A DNA stretch of 64,000 nucleotides. Source: Allopusillimonas lactea. GTDB lineage: Bacteria > Pseudomonadota > Gammaproteobacteria > Burkholderiales > Burkholderiaceae_B. The notes beneath the pieces are model-generated. The model worked only from the letters and a program-made list of their open reading frames with translations, was not told the origin of the DNA and did not search any database. Below, piece after piece: positions 16,202-25,172 of this stretch. The position numbers and the translations under genes were made by a program. The stretch is taken from NCBI RefSeq assembly GCF_021653995.1, contig NZ_JAJJOZ010000011.1:1-64000 (forward strand), read 5' to 3'. Position 1 is the stretch's first letter. Each line of letters starts with the position of its first letter.

Positions 16202-17662
16202 TTACATTTCTTCATGCCATACCGCGCCGGCGCGTGAGAGCAGGCCGCCGCTGGCGGCGGGGCCCCAACTGCCTGCTGTATACATTTTGGGCGTGATGAC
16301 ATGCCGGCCCCAGCATGCCAGTATCGGCTCCACCCAGCTCCAGGCCTGGGCCTGCTCGTCGCGGCGCATGAACAGTGCCAACCGGCCGTGGATGACATCA
16401 AGCAGCAGGCGCTCATATGCGTCGGTGCGGCGGGCCTGGAACATGGTGCTGAAATCAAGGTTGAGATACGTGGACTGCAGGTCCATGGCCTCGCCGGGGC
16501 GCTTGGCCAGGAAGTACAGCCGTACACTCTCGCGCGGCTGCAGCCGGATAACCAGCCGATTGGCGGAGGCCACGCCGTAGGGCATAGAAAACAAGGCGTG
16601 CGGTACTTTGCGGAAATTGATGACGATCTCCGCCACGCGTTCCTGCATCCGCTTGCCAGTGCGCAAGAAGAACGGCACGCCCGACCAGCGCCAACTGGAC
16701 ACTTCCGCCTGCAGTGCCACAAAGGTTTCGGTGGTGCTGCCAGGATCGACGTCGGGTTCTTCTCGATAGCCGGGCACAGGTTTGCCACTGATCGCGCCAC
16801 TGCGGTATTGCCCGCGCACGGTGTAGGTCAGCACATCTTCTGTGGTGAAGGGCTTGAGCGACTTGAGCACTTTGAGCTTTTCATCGCGCACGGCGTCTTC
16901 GGTCAGGCTTGAAGGCGGCTCCATCGCCACCATGCACAGGAGTTGCAGCAAATGGCTTTGCAGCATGTCGCGCAGCGCCCCGGTGCGTTCATAAAACTGG
17001 CCGCGCTGTTCCACGCCCAGTTCTTCCGCAATGGTGATCTGAATATTGTCTATCCACTCCCGCCGCCATAGCGGCTCAAACAGCGTATTGCCGAAGCGTA
17101 TGGCCAGCAGGTTTTGCACCGATTCCTTGCCCAGGTAATGGTCGATGCGGTAAATCTGACGCTCATCGAAGCACCGGCCTACGGCGTCATTGATGGCGTT
17201 GGATGACTCCAGATCGTGCCCCAGCGGCTTTTCGAGCACCACGCGAGCGTCGGCGTGGTTCAGCCCGGCGTGCGCCAGATGCTGGCAGATGGGGATGAAC
17301 AGATGCGGCGCCGTGGCAAGGTACGATACCAGCACGCGTCCCGAGGCTGCGCCCACTGCTTGAGCCAATCCGGCATAATCGGCGGCATTGGCGGCATCGA
17401 CCACTAGAAACTGTACGCGTTCTATAAATGCCGCCCACACGGCCGGGTCGTAGCTGTCGCCCAGGCGAGGCGCAACCCGCTCTTGCAGCATGGCCAGATA
17501 ACCCTCTCGCTCCAGCCGCGTGCGGCCCAGCGCGAAGATGCGGCCATCCGGATGCAGCGCGCCTGATAAGTGCGCGTGGTAGAGCGACGGGATCAGCTTG
17601 CGCAAGGCTAGATCACCCGTACCGCCGAAAAACACGATGTCGAACGCAGGTGTCGTTGCCAT
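16202..17662 (-). CDS. zwf: glucose-6-phosphate 1-dehydrogenase
   Basis: A 486-residue NADP-linked enzyme converting glucose 6-phosphate to 6-phosphogluconolactone. Motifs are FFGGTGDLALRKLIPSLY at the N terminus (dinucleotide binding) and RIDHYLGKESVQN in the active site. The frame is open to 17755, but AAGGAAA just before the ATG at 17662 and the family N terminus fix the start there. It is the first gene of zwf-pgl-glk and is divergent from the LacI-type repressor at 17844, so the 181-base gap probably carries both promoters. No PtxS-type palindrome was seen in that gap. Confidence 0.95.
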   Translation of the reverse strand: MATTPAFDIVFFGGTGDLALRKLIPSLYHAHLSGALHPDGRIFALGRTRLEREGYLAMLQERVAPRLGDSYDPAVWAAFIERVQFLVVDAANAADYAGLAQAVGAASGRVLVSYLATAPHLFIPICQHLAHAGLNHADARVVLEKPLGHDLESSNAINDAVGRCFDERQIYRIDHYLGKESVQNLLAIRFGNTLFEPLWRREWIDNIQITIAEELGVEQRGQFYERTGALRDMLQSHLLQLLCMVAMEPPSSLTEDAVRDEKLKVLKSLKPFTTEDVLTYTVRGQYRSGAISGKPVPGYREEPDVDPGSTTETFVALQAEVSSWRWSGVPFFLRTGKRMQERVAEIVINFRKVPHALFSMPYGVASANRLVIRLQPRESVRLYFLAKRPGEAMDLQSTYLNLDFSTMFQARRTDAYERLLLDVIHGRLALFMRRDEQAQAWSWVEPILACWGRHVITPKMYTAGSWGPAASGGLLSRAGAVWHEEM

Positions 17663-17843
17663 GGTTTCCTTGCCTGCACAGGGTGTGGGGCGCTGCCGTG
17701 CGTACCCACTTGCCTCGATTGTAGTGAGGGTGCCATGCAAAAGTACAGGCGGCACGCCGCTGCAAACACCGTGCCCGTTACAATTACTGTCATCACGGCC
17801 ATTCGGGCCGCCCGCGCATCAGCACATACAACATACAAAAGCC

Positions 17844-18875
17844 ATGAACAAAACGACCAGCCGCTACACCATTGCCGATGTGGCGCGTTATGCGGGCGTA
17901 TCGAAGGCGACCGTGTCGCGGTTCCTGAACCATCGCGATACCTTGCTGTCGGCAGAGATCGCCCGCCGCGTCGAGGCGGCGATCGAAGAGCTCGGTTACG
18001 TGCCCAGCCCGATGGCGCAGGCACTCAAACGCGGCCGCTCCCGGCTGATCGGTCTGGTGGTGGCTGACATCGCCAATCCATACTCGGTCGCGGTGCTGCG
18101 CGGCGCCGAACTCGCTTGTCGGCAGGCCGGCTACCTGGTCATGCTGTTCAACCTGGGCAACGAAAGCGAGCGCGAGAGCGCTGGGCTGCGTGCGCTGTCG
18201 TCCTACAAGGTCGAGGGCTTTATTCTCAATACGATGGGGCATGACACGGGCTCATTGCTAGAGGCTGCCACCCACGGCCGGCCAATGGTACTGGTCGATC
18301 GCATGCATCCGGGCCTGAATATTGACTTCATCTCGCTCGATAACGCGCAGGCGGTCGGCGAAGGCGTGCGGCATCTGCGAGAGTCGGGCTACCACGATCT
18401 GTTGCTGGTTACCGAACCTTTGGGTGCGGTCAGTTCCCGCCTGGAGCGCTCGCAGGTATTTGAAACACTGGTGCACGAGCAAGCCGATGTGCTGCGCGGA
18501 TCACGCTACGAAAGCCCGGATGATGACGATCCAGGTCTGGTGGCCGCGCTGCGCGCGCTGCGGCGCCGCGCGGGCAAGAATCGCATGCCAGCGGTCCTGG
18601 CCGCCAATGTGGTCATCACGTTGCGCGTCATTGCTGCGATTGAAAAACTTGGCTGGCGGCTGGGTGCGCAGGTAGGCTTGGTCGGCATAGACGACGCCCG
18701 ATGGGCACCCTATATCGGGCCCGGCATTACAACCATCGCACAGCCTACCGATCGCATCGGCGAACGTGCGGCTGAATGCTTGCTGCAACGCATAGGCGGC
18801 CTGTCGGGCCCCGCGCGAGCAATACGATTGCCAGGTACGCTGATGGTACGCGGCTCGACTACCCGGCAAAAATAA
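17844..18875 (+). CDS. ptxS: LacI-family repressor, PtxS-like (2-ketogluconate-responsive)
   Basis: A 343-residue LacI/GalR regulator. The helix-turn-helix is TIADVARYAGVSKATVSRFLN at about residues 9-28, followed by the hinge helix region SPMAQALKRGRSRLIG and a periplasmic-binding-protein-like sensor domain. The start at 17844 is set by the family N terminus; the open frame extends uselessly to 17598. Immediately downstream lies a perfect TGAAACCGGTTTCA palindrome, the operator described for Pseudomonas PtxS, and the next genes include kguK and a kguD-like gene. It therefore likely represses that operon until 2-ketogluconate is present. The symbol is by context and similarity. Confidence 0.8.
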   Translation: MNKTTSRYTIADVARYAGVSKATVSRFLNHRDTLLSAEIARRVEAAIEELGYVPSPMAQALKRGRSRLIGLVVADIANPYSVAVLRGAELACRQAGYLVMLFNLGNESERESAGLRALSSYKVEGFILNTMGHDTGSLLEAATHGRPMVLVDRMHPGLNIDFISLDNAQAVGEGVRHLRESGYHDLLLVTEPLGAVSSRLERSQVFETLVHEQADVLRGSRYESPDDDDPGLVAALRALRRRAGKNRMPAVLAANVVITLRVIAAIEKLGWRLGAQVGLVGIDDARWAPYIGPGITTIAQPTDRIGERAAECLLQRIGGLSGPARAIRLPGTLMVRGSTTRQK

Positions 18876-18876
18876 A

Positions 18877-18885
18877 TGCTAGAAT
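18877..18885 (+). promoter_or_regulatory. candidate extended -10 promoter of the 2-ketogluconate operon
   Basis: TGCTAGAAT, an extended -10 element (TG-N-TAGAAT), starts two bases after the repressor stop codon. No good -35 is visible. Transcription would start near 18892, putting the operator at about +15 to +29, a position that blocks elongation or open-complex formation. Confidence 0.4.
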
Positions 18886-18906
18886 TTTTGCTTTATTATC
18901 TAAACC

Positions 18907-18920
18907 TGAAACCGGTTTCA
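18907..18920. promoter_or_regulatory. PtxS-type operator TGAAACCGGTTTCA
   Basis: A perfect 14-bp palindrome sits between the LacI-type gene and the first transporter gene. The sequence is identical to the operator known for PtxS, which controls 2-ketogluconate genes in Pseudomonas. No second copy was seen elsewhere in the window by eye. Confidence 0.85.
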
Positions 18921-18997
18921 AAGGCGCAAGCGACCGATACAAGGTATTCTTGATTCACGCGCGGCGCTTGTGCCGATTCAGCCGGATACCAGCAAAC

Positions 18998-19669
18998 GTG
19001 AACTACGACTTTCAGTTTGGCCCCGTCTTCGACGCCTGGCCGCTGCTGCTCCATGGCACCTGGATGACCATCCAGCTTTCATTCCTTGCCATGGCGCTGG
19101 GGCTGCTTGTGGCTGTGGGGTGCGCATGGGGCAAGACTTCCGGCCCCGGGCCGCTGCGCTGGCTGATCAACGTCTATATCGAGATCATCCGCAATACGCC
19201 GTTTCTGGTCCAGCTTTTCTTTTTCTTTTTCGCTCTTCCGGCTGTGGGTGTGCGCTGGTCGCCCTATATGGCGGCGCTGGTGGCCATGGTTTTCAACCTT
19301 GGCGCCTACGCCACAGAGATCGTGCGCGCCGGCATTGAGTCCATACCCAAAGGGCAGATTGAGGCCGGTCTGGCGCTTAACCTGTCACGCGTCGAGATTT
19401 TCCGTTTTGTGATTCTCAAGCCGGCGCTGCGGGCCATCTACCCGGCGCTTACCAGCCAGTTCATCCTGCTCATGCTGGCGTCTAGCGTCGTATCCGTCAT
19501 TTCGGCCGATGATCTCACTTCGGTAGCCGCCAATCTGCAGTCCCAGACATTCCGCAGCTTTGAGATCTACATCGTCGTCACAGGCATCTACCTGGCGCTG
19601 ACACTGGCGTTTTCCTACATGTTCCGCCTTGTGTTCCAGCGCACCCTCAACTACCCGGACCGTCGATAA
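18998..19669 (+). CDS. polar amino acid-type ABC transporter permease (HisM/GlnP family)
   Basis: A 223-residue inner-membrane permease. Start GTG at 18998 (MNYDFQFGPVFDAWPLLLHG) was preferred because it matches the usual N terminus; an open frame back to 18776 would run through the repressor gene and the operator. The family loop IEIIRNTPFLVQLFF and the EAA-type segment EAGLALNLSRVEIFRFVILKPALR are visible, with about five membrane segments. Its TAA overlaps the ATG of the second permease by one base. Given the operator and downstream kguK/kguD, it probably moves 2-ketogluconate or a related sugar acid. Confidence 0.88.
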   Translation: MNYDFQFGPVFDAWPLLLHGTWMTIQLSFLAMALGLLVAVGCAWGKTSGPGPLRWLINVYIEIIRNTPFLVQLFFFFFALPAVGVRWSPYMAALVAMVFNLGAYATEIVRAGIESIPKGQIEAGLALNLSRVEIFRFVILKPALRAIYPALTSQFILLMLASSVVSVISADDLTSVAANLQSQTFRSFEIYIVVTGIYLALTLAFSYMFRLVFQRTLNYPDRR

Positions 19670-20322
19670 TGCGCACCTTTGGTTATACCGACTTCTGGTT
19701 CATTCTCGAAGCGGCCCAGTGGACCGTCCTGCTTTCGGTCATCGCCTTCATCGGCGGCGGCATTGTCGGCCTGCTCGTTGCGCTGGGGCGCACAGCTGAA
19801 AACCGTGCGGCGCTGGCCCTGTCCACGGGTTTTATCCAGATATTCCGCGGGACGCCGCTGCTGCTTCAGTTGTTTCTGGTGTTTTTTGGTGCACCGGTGC
19901 TGGGTTTTGAAATCAACCCGTGGGTGGCGGCGGCGGTTGCGCTCACGCTCAACAGCGGGTCCTTCTTGGGCGAAATATGGCGTGGCTGCATACAGGCCAT
20001 ACCGCGCGGGCAATGGGAAGCCGCCGATGCGCTGGGGCTGTCATACCGCGACAAAATGCGTGACGTAGTGCTGCCGCAGGCGCTCAAGATCGCTGTGCCG
20101 CCCACAGTGGGCTATATGGTGCAGATCGTCAAGGGCACGTCGCTTGCCGCCATCATTGGCTTTACCGAATTGACGCGCGCTGGGCAAATCATCAATAACG
20201 CCACCTTCCAGCCCATGCTAGTGTTCACGGTAGTAGCTGCAATCTATTTTGTGCTGTGCTGGCCGCTGTCCCTTTATGCCGGCCATCTCGAGCGCCGGTT
20301 GGCGGTGTCCCGCGCGCGCTGA
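19669..20322 (+). CDS. polar amino acid-type ABC transporter permease
   Basis: A 217-residue second permease of the same transporter, pairing with the preceding one as a heterodimer. It shows the FIQIFRGTPLLLQLFLVFFG loop, the EAA motif AADALGLSYRDKMRDVVLPQALK, and five predicted membrane segments. It is translationally coupled to the first permease (TAATG) and is followed after 65 bases by the binding protein. Confidence 0.9.
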   Translation: MRTFGYTDFWFILEAAQWTVLLSVIAFIGGGIVGLLVALGRTAENRAALALSTGFIQIFRGTPLLLQLFLVFFGAPVLGFEINPWVAAAVALTLNSGSFLGEIWRGCIQAIPRGQWEAADALGLSYRDKMRDVVLPQALKIAVPPTVGYMVQIVKGTSLAAIIGFTELTRAGQIINNATFQPMLVFTVVAAIYFVLCWPLSLYAGHLERRLAVSRAR

Positions 20323-20387
20323 GGCTTTTGCTCCGGGATACGCCAATGGCGTGTTCCGGTTTTTCATGTCTACGGAGACAACAGACT

Positions 20388-21191
20388 ATGTTTTCAACAC
20401 TGAAAATCCGAAATTTTGTTGCCGGGTCGCTGCTCATGAGCGCTGCGCTGGCCATTGGCGCGTCCCCTGTCGCTGCCGAAACCCTGGACACGGTCAAAGA
20501 AAAGGGTGTGCTTACCATCGGCATGCTGGTCGATTTTCCGCCGTACGGCATCCTCAATGGTGAAAACAAGCCTGATGGGTATGATGCGGACGTGGCGCGC
20601 ACCTTGGCCAAAGATTTGGGCGTCAAGCTCAACATTGTCCCCGTGACTGGCCCCAACCGCATCCCTTTCCTGCTTACCGGCAAAGTGGATATGCTGATTG
20701 CCTCGCTGGCCATCACGCCCGAGCGCGCCAAACAAGTGCAATTTTCCCATCCGTATTCCGCAGCGCAGATCGTGATGTTCGGCCCCAAGGACACCAAGAT
20801 TGTCAAGCCTGAGGATCTCTCGGGCCTGCGTATTGGCGTGGCCCGCGCGAGCACGCAAGATATCACCGTGACAGAGATCGCTCCCAAGGATGCCAACATC
20901 CGCCGCTTCGACGATGACGCATCGGCCATGCAGGCGCTGCTGGCAGGCCAAGTCGATGCAATCGGCTGCTCCACTACCGTCGCCGCGCAGATCGCCAAGC
21001 GCGCGCCCGACCGCTTCGAGAATAAGTTTGTGCTGCGCCAGCAAGAAATGGCAGTTGCATTGCGTCCCAATGAGCCCAACACGCTTAAGGCGGTTAACGA
21101 GCTGGTCGACAAGAACATCCAGGATGGCACCCTCAACAAGCTATACGAAAAATGGCTGGGTACGCCGCTGCCGGACCTGAAGAAGTCGTAA
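20388..21191 (+). CDS. periplasmic solute-binding protein (SBP_bac_3 family)
   Basis: A 267-residue binding protein. The signal peptide runs to about residue 30 (SPVAA). The mature protein has VLTIGMLVDFPPYG and ITPERAKQVQFSHPY with the carboxylate-binding R113. In amino-acid binders of this family an aspartate in the VDAxxxD motif holds the alpha-amino group; here that stretch reads VDAIGCST, with S195 at the expected position. That supports a ligand with a carboxylate but no alpha-amino group, as expected for 2-ketogluconate. The frame opens at 20256, but ATG 20388 gives a proper signal peptide. Confidence 0.88.
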   Translation: MFSTLKIRNFVAGSLLMSAALAIGASPVAAETLDTVKEKGVLTIGMLVDFPPYGILNGENKPDGYDADVARTLAKDLGVKLNIVPVTGPNRIPFLLTGKVDMLIASLAITPERAKQVQFSHPYSAAQIVMFGPKDTKIVKPEDLSGLRIGVARASTQDITVTEIAPKDANIRRFDDDASAMQALLAGQVDAIGCSTTVAAQIAKRAPDRFENKFVLRQQEMAVALRPNEPNTLKAVNELVDKNIQDGTLNKLYEKWLGTPLPDLKKS

Positions 21192-21210
21192 TGCCCAGGC
21201 TGGAACACGT

Positions 21211-21981
21211 ATGACCGACACACAAACAGCCCAGCCCGGCGCCGGTGATCCGATCATCGGCATCAAGGGCCTGAACAAATGGTATGACCAATTCCATGTC
21301 CTGACCGACATCGATCTGAGCGTGGGGGCCGGCGAGCGCATTGTCATTTGCGGGCCGTCGGGTTCAGGCAAGTCGACGCTGATACGCTGCATCAACGGCC
21401 TGGAGCGCGTCCAGCAGGGCAGCATTGTCGTAAATGGTATCGATCTTACGGCCAATACTCGCAATATCGATGCAGTGCGGCAAGAAGTCGGCATGGTGTT
21501 CCAGCAGTTCAATCTGTTTCCGCACATGACGGTGTTGCAGAATTGCATGCTGGCGCCCATGCGTTCGCGGGGTGTATCAAAAGCCGATGCGGAGGCCATG
21601 GCGATGAGATACCTCACCCGCGTGCGCATTGGCGACCAGGCACTGAAGTATCCCAGCCAGCTCTCGGGCGGGCAGCAGCAGCGCGTGGCCATCGCACGTG
21701 CGCTGTGCATGACGCCCAAGATCATGCTGTTCGACGAGCCCACGTCGGCGCTCGATCCGGAAATGGTCAAGGAAGTGTTAGATACCATGATAGGCTTGGC
21801 CGACGACGGCATGACGATGCTGTGTGTGACGCATGAAATGGGTTTTGCGCGCAGCGTTGCAGATCGCGTTATCTTCATGGCCGATGGCAAGATCGTCGAG
21901 CAGGCGCCGCCGGACCGTTTCTTCGGTGATCCGCAGCACGAGAAAACCCGCAACTTCCTTGGCCAGATCCTGAATCATTAA
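21211..21981 (+). CDS. ABC transporter ATP-binding protein (GlnQ/HisP type)
   Basis: A 256-residue ATPase. Walker A is GPSGSGKST (about residues 48-56), with the Q-loop in VFQQFNLFPHM, signature LSGGQQQRVAIARAL, Walker B IMLFDEPTSALD and H-loop THEM. It has the length and motifs of polar amino acid importers. It lies between the binding protein (19-base gap) and kguK (26-base gap) in a single operon. Confidence 0.95.
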   Translation: MTDTQTAQPGAGDPIIGIKGLNKWYDQFHVLTDIDLSVGAGERIVICGPSGSGKSTLIRCINGLERVQQGSIVVNGIDLTANTRNIDAVRQEVGMVFQQFNLFPHMTVLQNCMLAPMRSRGVSKADAEAMAMRYLTRVRIGDQALKYPSQLSGGQQQRVAIARALCMTPKIMLFDEPTSALDPEMVKEVLDTMIGLADDGMTMLCVTHEMGFARSVADRVIFMADGKIVEQAPPDRFFGDPQHEKTRNFLGQILNH

Positions 21982-22007
21982 TCTTCCTTACTCATTCCAC
22001 GCACGCA

Positions 22008-22952
22008 ATGAATAACGCAATTGATGTGGTCACCTTCGGCGAAGCGATGATGCTGCTGGTGGCGGACCGGCCCGGCCCAATCGAAGATGCACAGATGTTC
22101 CACAAGCGCACGGCGGGCGCAGAAACCAATGTGGCCATCGGCCTGTCCCGTCTGGGCTTGCGCGTGGGGTGGGCCAGCCGGTTGGGTAATGATTCCATGG
22201 CTCGCTATTTGTTGACCGCCATGCGTGGTGAAGGCATAGACTGCACGCACGTCGTCTGCGACGCGTCGCAGCGCACGGGTTTCCTGTTCAAAGGGCGCGT
22301 TATCGATGGCAGCGACCCTCCGATTGAATATCACCGCAAAGGTTCGGCCGCCAGCACCATGCAGCCTGGTGATATCGATGCGGGCTGGCTGTGCGCGGCC
22401 CGCCATTTGCATGCCACAGGTGTTTTTGCCGCCGTGGCGCCCAATTGTTATGAAACCTCTCGCCGCAGCATGGCGCTAATGCGCGAAGCTGGCAAAACCA
22501 TTTCGTTCGATCCTAATCTGCGCCCTACGCTCTGGGCTTCCGAAGCGGCGATGCGGGCGGGCATCAATGCCCTGGCAGGCATGGCCGATTGGATATTTCC
22601 GGGTCTTGCAGAAGGCCGGCTGCTTACTGGGCTCGATACACCAGAGGACATCGCACGCTTCTACAGAGCGCAGGGCTCGAGCTTGGTTGTCATCAAGCTG
22701 GGCGCCGAAGGTGCGTACTATGACAATGGTGATGAGCAGGGCTACGTACCTGGCGTTCCCGTCGAGCACGTCGTCGATACCGTGGGCGCGGGCGACGGCT
22801 TTGCCGCCGGCGTCATCAGCGCGCTGCTCGAGGGCCAGCCGTTGCGCAGGGCCGTTGCGCGTGGTGCGTGGATAGGTGCGCGTGCGGTCCAGGTGCTTGG
22901 CGATACCGAAGGCCTGCCTACGCGCCAGGAGCTCGACGCGGCCGGCTGGTAA
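22008..22952 (+). CDS. kguK: 2-ketogluconate kinase (PfkB family)
   Basis: A 314-residue ribokinase/PfkB-type sugar kinase. Signature 1 spans the GAETNVAIGLSRLGLRVGW region and signature 2 is DTVGAGDGFAAG (from residue 257), with D263 as catalytic base. The segments FHKRTAGAETN, YHRKGSAAS and GAWIGARAVQVLGDTEGLPTR closely match my memory of Pseudomonas KguK, which phosphorylates 2-keto-D-gluconate to 2-keto-6-phosphogluconate. 2-keto-3-deoxygluconate kinase is the main alternative. The PtxS-type operator and a kguD-like gene alongside favour KguK. Confidence 0.83.
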   Translation: MNNAIDVVTFGEAMMLLVADRPGPIEDAQMFHKRTAGAETNVAIGLSRLGLRVGWASRLGNDSMARYLLTAMRGEGIDCTHVVCDASQRTGFLFKGRVIDGSDPPIEYHRKGSAASTMQPGDIDAGWLCAARHLHATGVFAAVAPNCYETSRRSMALMREAGKTISFDPNLRPTLWASEAAMRAGINALAGMADWIFPGLAEGRLLTGLDTPEDIARFYRAQGSSLVVIKLGAEGAYYDNGDEQGYVPGVPVEHVVDTVGAGDGFAAGVISALLEGQPLRRAVARGAWIGARAVQVLGDTEGLPTRQELDAAGW

Positions 22953-23025
22953 ACGGCACGCCGGTCCGACACAATCCCACGCCGGTGGCTGTGCCGCCCG
23001 CCGGCCTTTCTTGAAAAGGTTTGCC

Positions 23026-23994
23026 ATGGAACGCAAGCAGGTATTGGTGTACAGGGCATTGCCGCCAGCGCAGCTCGCACGCTTACAGGCTGTCGCTGAC
23101 GTCATCCAGGCGGATCCTCGCGATCCTGCGCAGCTTGGCGCGTTTCACGATGCGCTGGCGACCGCGGACGGCCTGATCGGTTCAAGCTACCGGATCGACG
23201 ACATACTGCTTGATCGCGCGCCAAAGCTGAAAGCCATCTCCACGATATCGGTCGGTGTCGACCAGTTCCCGCTCGAATCGCTCGCCCGACGCGGCATCAC
23301 CTTGTGCCATACCCCGGGCGTGCTCACCGAAACTGTGGCCGACCTGCTGTTTGCAATGATACTGGGCACCAGCCGGCGTATCGTCGAACTAGGCCGTTAT
23401 GTGCAGCAGGGCCGCTGGAAGAAAAACCTCGGTGATGACATGTTTGGCTGGGATGTCTATGGCAAGACGGTGGGTATCCTGGGATATGGGCGCATCGGTC
23501 AGGCGCTTGCGCGCCGCGCTGCGCTGGGCTTCGACATGCCCGTTCTCTATCATTCGCGTCGTCTGGTCGACAGCGGCCTGCCCGACGGCAGGGCGCGCGC
23601 GGCCGGCTTCGAAGAGGTTCTGCGCGAATCCGATTTTGTGGTCGTGCTGTTGCCGCTCACCGATCAGACACGCGGCCTGATCGGTGCGAAAGAGTTGGCG
23701 CTGATGAAGCCCGAGGCCATCCTGATCAATGGCGCCCGCGGCCCTATCGTGGACGAAGATGCATTGCTGGATGCGCTGGACCGCGACCGCTTGCGCGGCG
23801 CAGGCCTGGATGTGTTTAATGTTGAGCCTTTGCCGCTGGATTCGCCGCTACGCGATCACCCCAAAGTGATGGCGCTGCCGCACGCCGGTTCGGCCACGCA
23901 CGAAACGCGTGCCGCCATGGCACGCATGGCGGTCGACAACCTGCTGCTGGCGCTGGAAGGCAAACCGCCTCTGGCGGCTTATCCCTTGGCGTAA
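23026..23994 (+). CDS. D-2-hydroxyacid dehydrogenase, probable 2-keto-6-phosphogluconate reductase
   Basis: A 322-residue NAD(P)-dependent reductase of the GhrB/KguD group. The dinucleotide motif GYGRIGQ lies near residue 150, and the catalytic set is R238 (GARGPIVDE), E267 (NVEPL) and H286 (LPHAG). In the kgu pathway it would reduce 2-keto-6-phosphogluconate to 6-phosphogluconate. ATG 23026 was chosen over the longer open frame from 22876, with AAAAGG upstream. It is last in the plus-strand operon and its end overlaps the convergent glycosyltransferase by 16 bases. A general glyoxylate/hydroxypyruvate reductase is the alternative. Confidence 0.83.
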   Translation: MERKQVLVYRALPPAQLARLQAVADVIQADPRDPAQLGAFHDALATADGLIGSSYRIDDILLDRAPKLKAISTISVGVDQFPLESLARRGITLCHTPGVLTETVADLLFAMILGTSRRIVELGRYVQQGRWKKNLGDDMFGWDVYGKTVGILGYGRIGQALARRAALGFDMPVLYHSRRLVDSGLPDGRARAAGFEEVLRESDFVVVLLPLTDQTRGLIGAKELALMKPEAILINGARGPIVDEDALLDALDRDRLRGAGLDVFNVEPLPLDSPLRDHPKVMALPHAGSATHETRAAMARMAVDNLLLALEGKPPLAAYPLA

Positions 23995-25172
23995 CTCTGC
24001 CGCGCAGGCTGCGTCTCGTTGACCACCTCGTGATAGAGCGCCGCGTAGCGCGCGGCTGCCTGCGGCCAACTCATGTGACCCGCCAGGGCCAGGCCGGCCT
24101 TGGCCAGTTGCGTGTATAGGGTAGGGTCGGACAATAGCCTGTCGATCGCCGCGGCAATGTCTGCGGCATTGTCGGGGTCGTCCAAGACCAGCGCATCCTC
24201 GCCGTCTTGTATGAATTCCGCAAAGCCGCAATAGCGCTTGCCGCTCAAGATCACCGGCAGGCCATACGACATGGCTTCCAGCGGCACCATGCCGAAGGCA
24301 TCCCCCGTAGTGGGAAACACGCAGAGATCCGCAGCCGCATAGAATGGCGCCACATCGCGCTGCGCGGGCCACACATGTACCCGATTCCCCATGCCGGCCT
24401 GTTCGGCCAGCGCACGGATGCGCGGCGCTACCTGCGGCTCGCCGCCAACCACGATCACACCCAGACTCGTAGTGGCCAAGGGCAGGGCGCGCAGCAGCGC
24501 GCCAAACCCCTTGCGCATGGGGTCATTGGCAATCAGGATGGCCAGCGGGCCATCGGCTGGCAAGTTCAACTGTTCGCGCGCCAACCGGCGCGCATCGTCG
24601 CGGGCACAAAGCACCGGCAACCGTACAGCGGGCGGGATGATCTCGGGGGGCGTGGCATGCGGGTACGCCGTTTTGATTTGCGCCGCGATCAGCGGTGACA
24701 CGGCCACCAGCCGATGGCCGGGTCGGTGCCGATAGCGGCCGGCTTCCATGGCCAGGTAAGCGAGCCACCTTGGGCTGGTCCATGTGCCCAGCCATCGGCG
24801 CCACCCGCACCGATGGTGAAGGCGCGCATACCGCACGGGCATTACATGCACGCCATGCACATTGCCCAGCCAGCTATTTTCATGCGTATGCACCACATCA
24901 AAGTTGCGCGTAAGACGCCAGCATTTGAGTGTAAAGTGCAGCAAATTGAGCCATCGCGGCAGGCCTTGGATACGAGGCGCAACGGTGTGCGGCAGGTTCA
25001 GTGCGCTGGCCCATTGCTGGCAAAATACATGCACATCATGCGTGGTGGCAAGCTCGGTGAGCAGGTTTTCCGCATAGGCCTCGGCGCCGCCAAACCGGCT
25101 GCCAAAATTGCGGCTAATGAACGCAACCCTTGGCCGTTCAACGTGTGTGGCCGGCGCCCCGTTTATCTTCAT
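23979..25172 (-). CDS. glycosyltransferase family 4 (GT-B), LPS-type
   Basis: A 397-residue retaining glycosyltransferase that moves a sugar from a nucleotide donor to a glycan. The N-terminal Rossmann half starts RVAFISRNFGSRFGGAEAYAENL, and the C-terminal donor domain has LIANDPMRKGF and the E-x7-E type motif GDAFGMVPLEAMSYGLPVI. The start overlaps the deacetylase gene by 35 bases, so the two are co-translated. Paired glycosyltransferase/deacetylase genes occur in Bordetella LPS-core loci, so a role in decorating LPS or another envelope glycan is inferred; acceptor and sugar are unknown. Confidence 0.85.
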   Translation of the reverse strand: MKINGAPATHVERPRVAFISRNFGSRFGGAEAYAENLLTELATTHDVHVFCQQWASALNLPHTVAPRIQGLPRWLNLLHFTLKCWRLTRNFDVVHTHENSWLGNVHGVHVMPVRYARLHHRCGWRRWLGTWTSPRWLAYLAMEAGRYRHRPGHRLVAVSPLIAAQIKTAYPHATPPEIIPPAVRLPVLCARDDARRLAREQLNLPADGPLAILIANDPMRKGFGALLRALPLATTSLGVIVVGGEPQVAPRIRALAEQAGMGNRVHVWPAQRDVAPFYAAADLCVFPTTGDAFGMVPLEAMSYGLPVILSGKRYCGFAEFIQDGEDALVLDDPDNAADIAAAIDRLLSDPTLYTQLAKAGLALAGHMSWPQAAARYAALYHEVVNETQPARQSYAKG

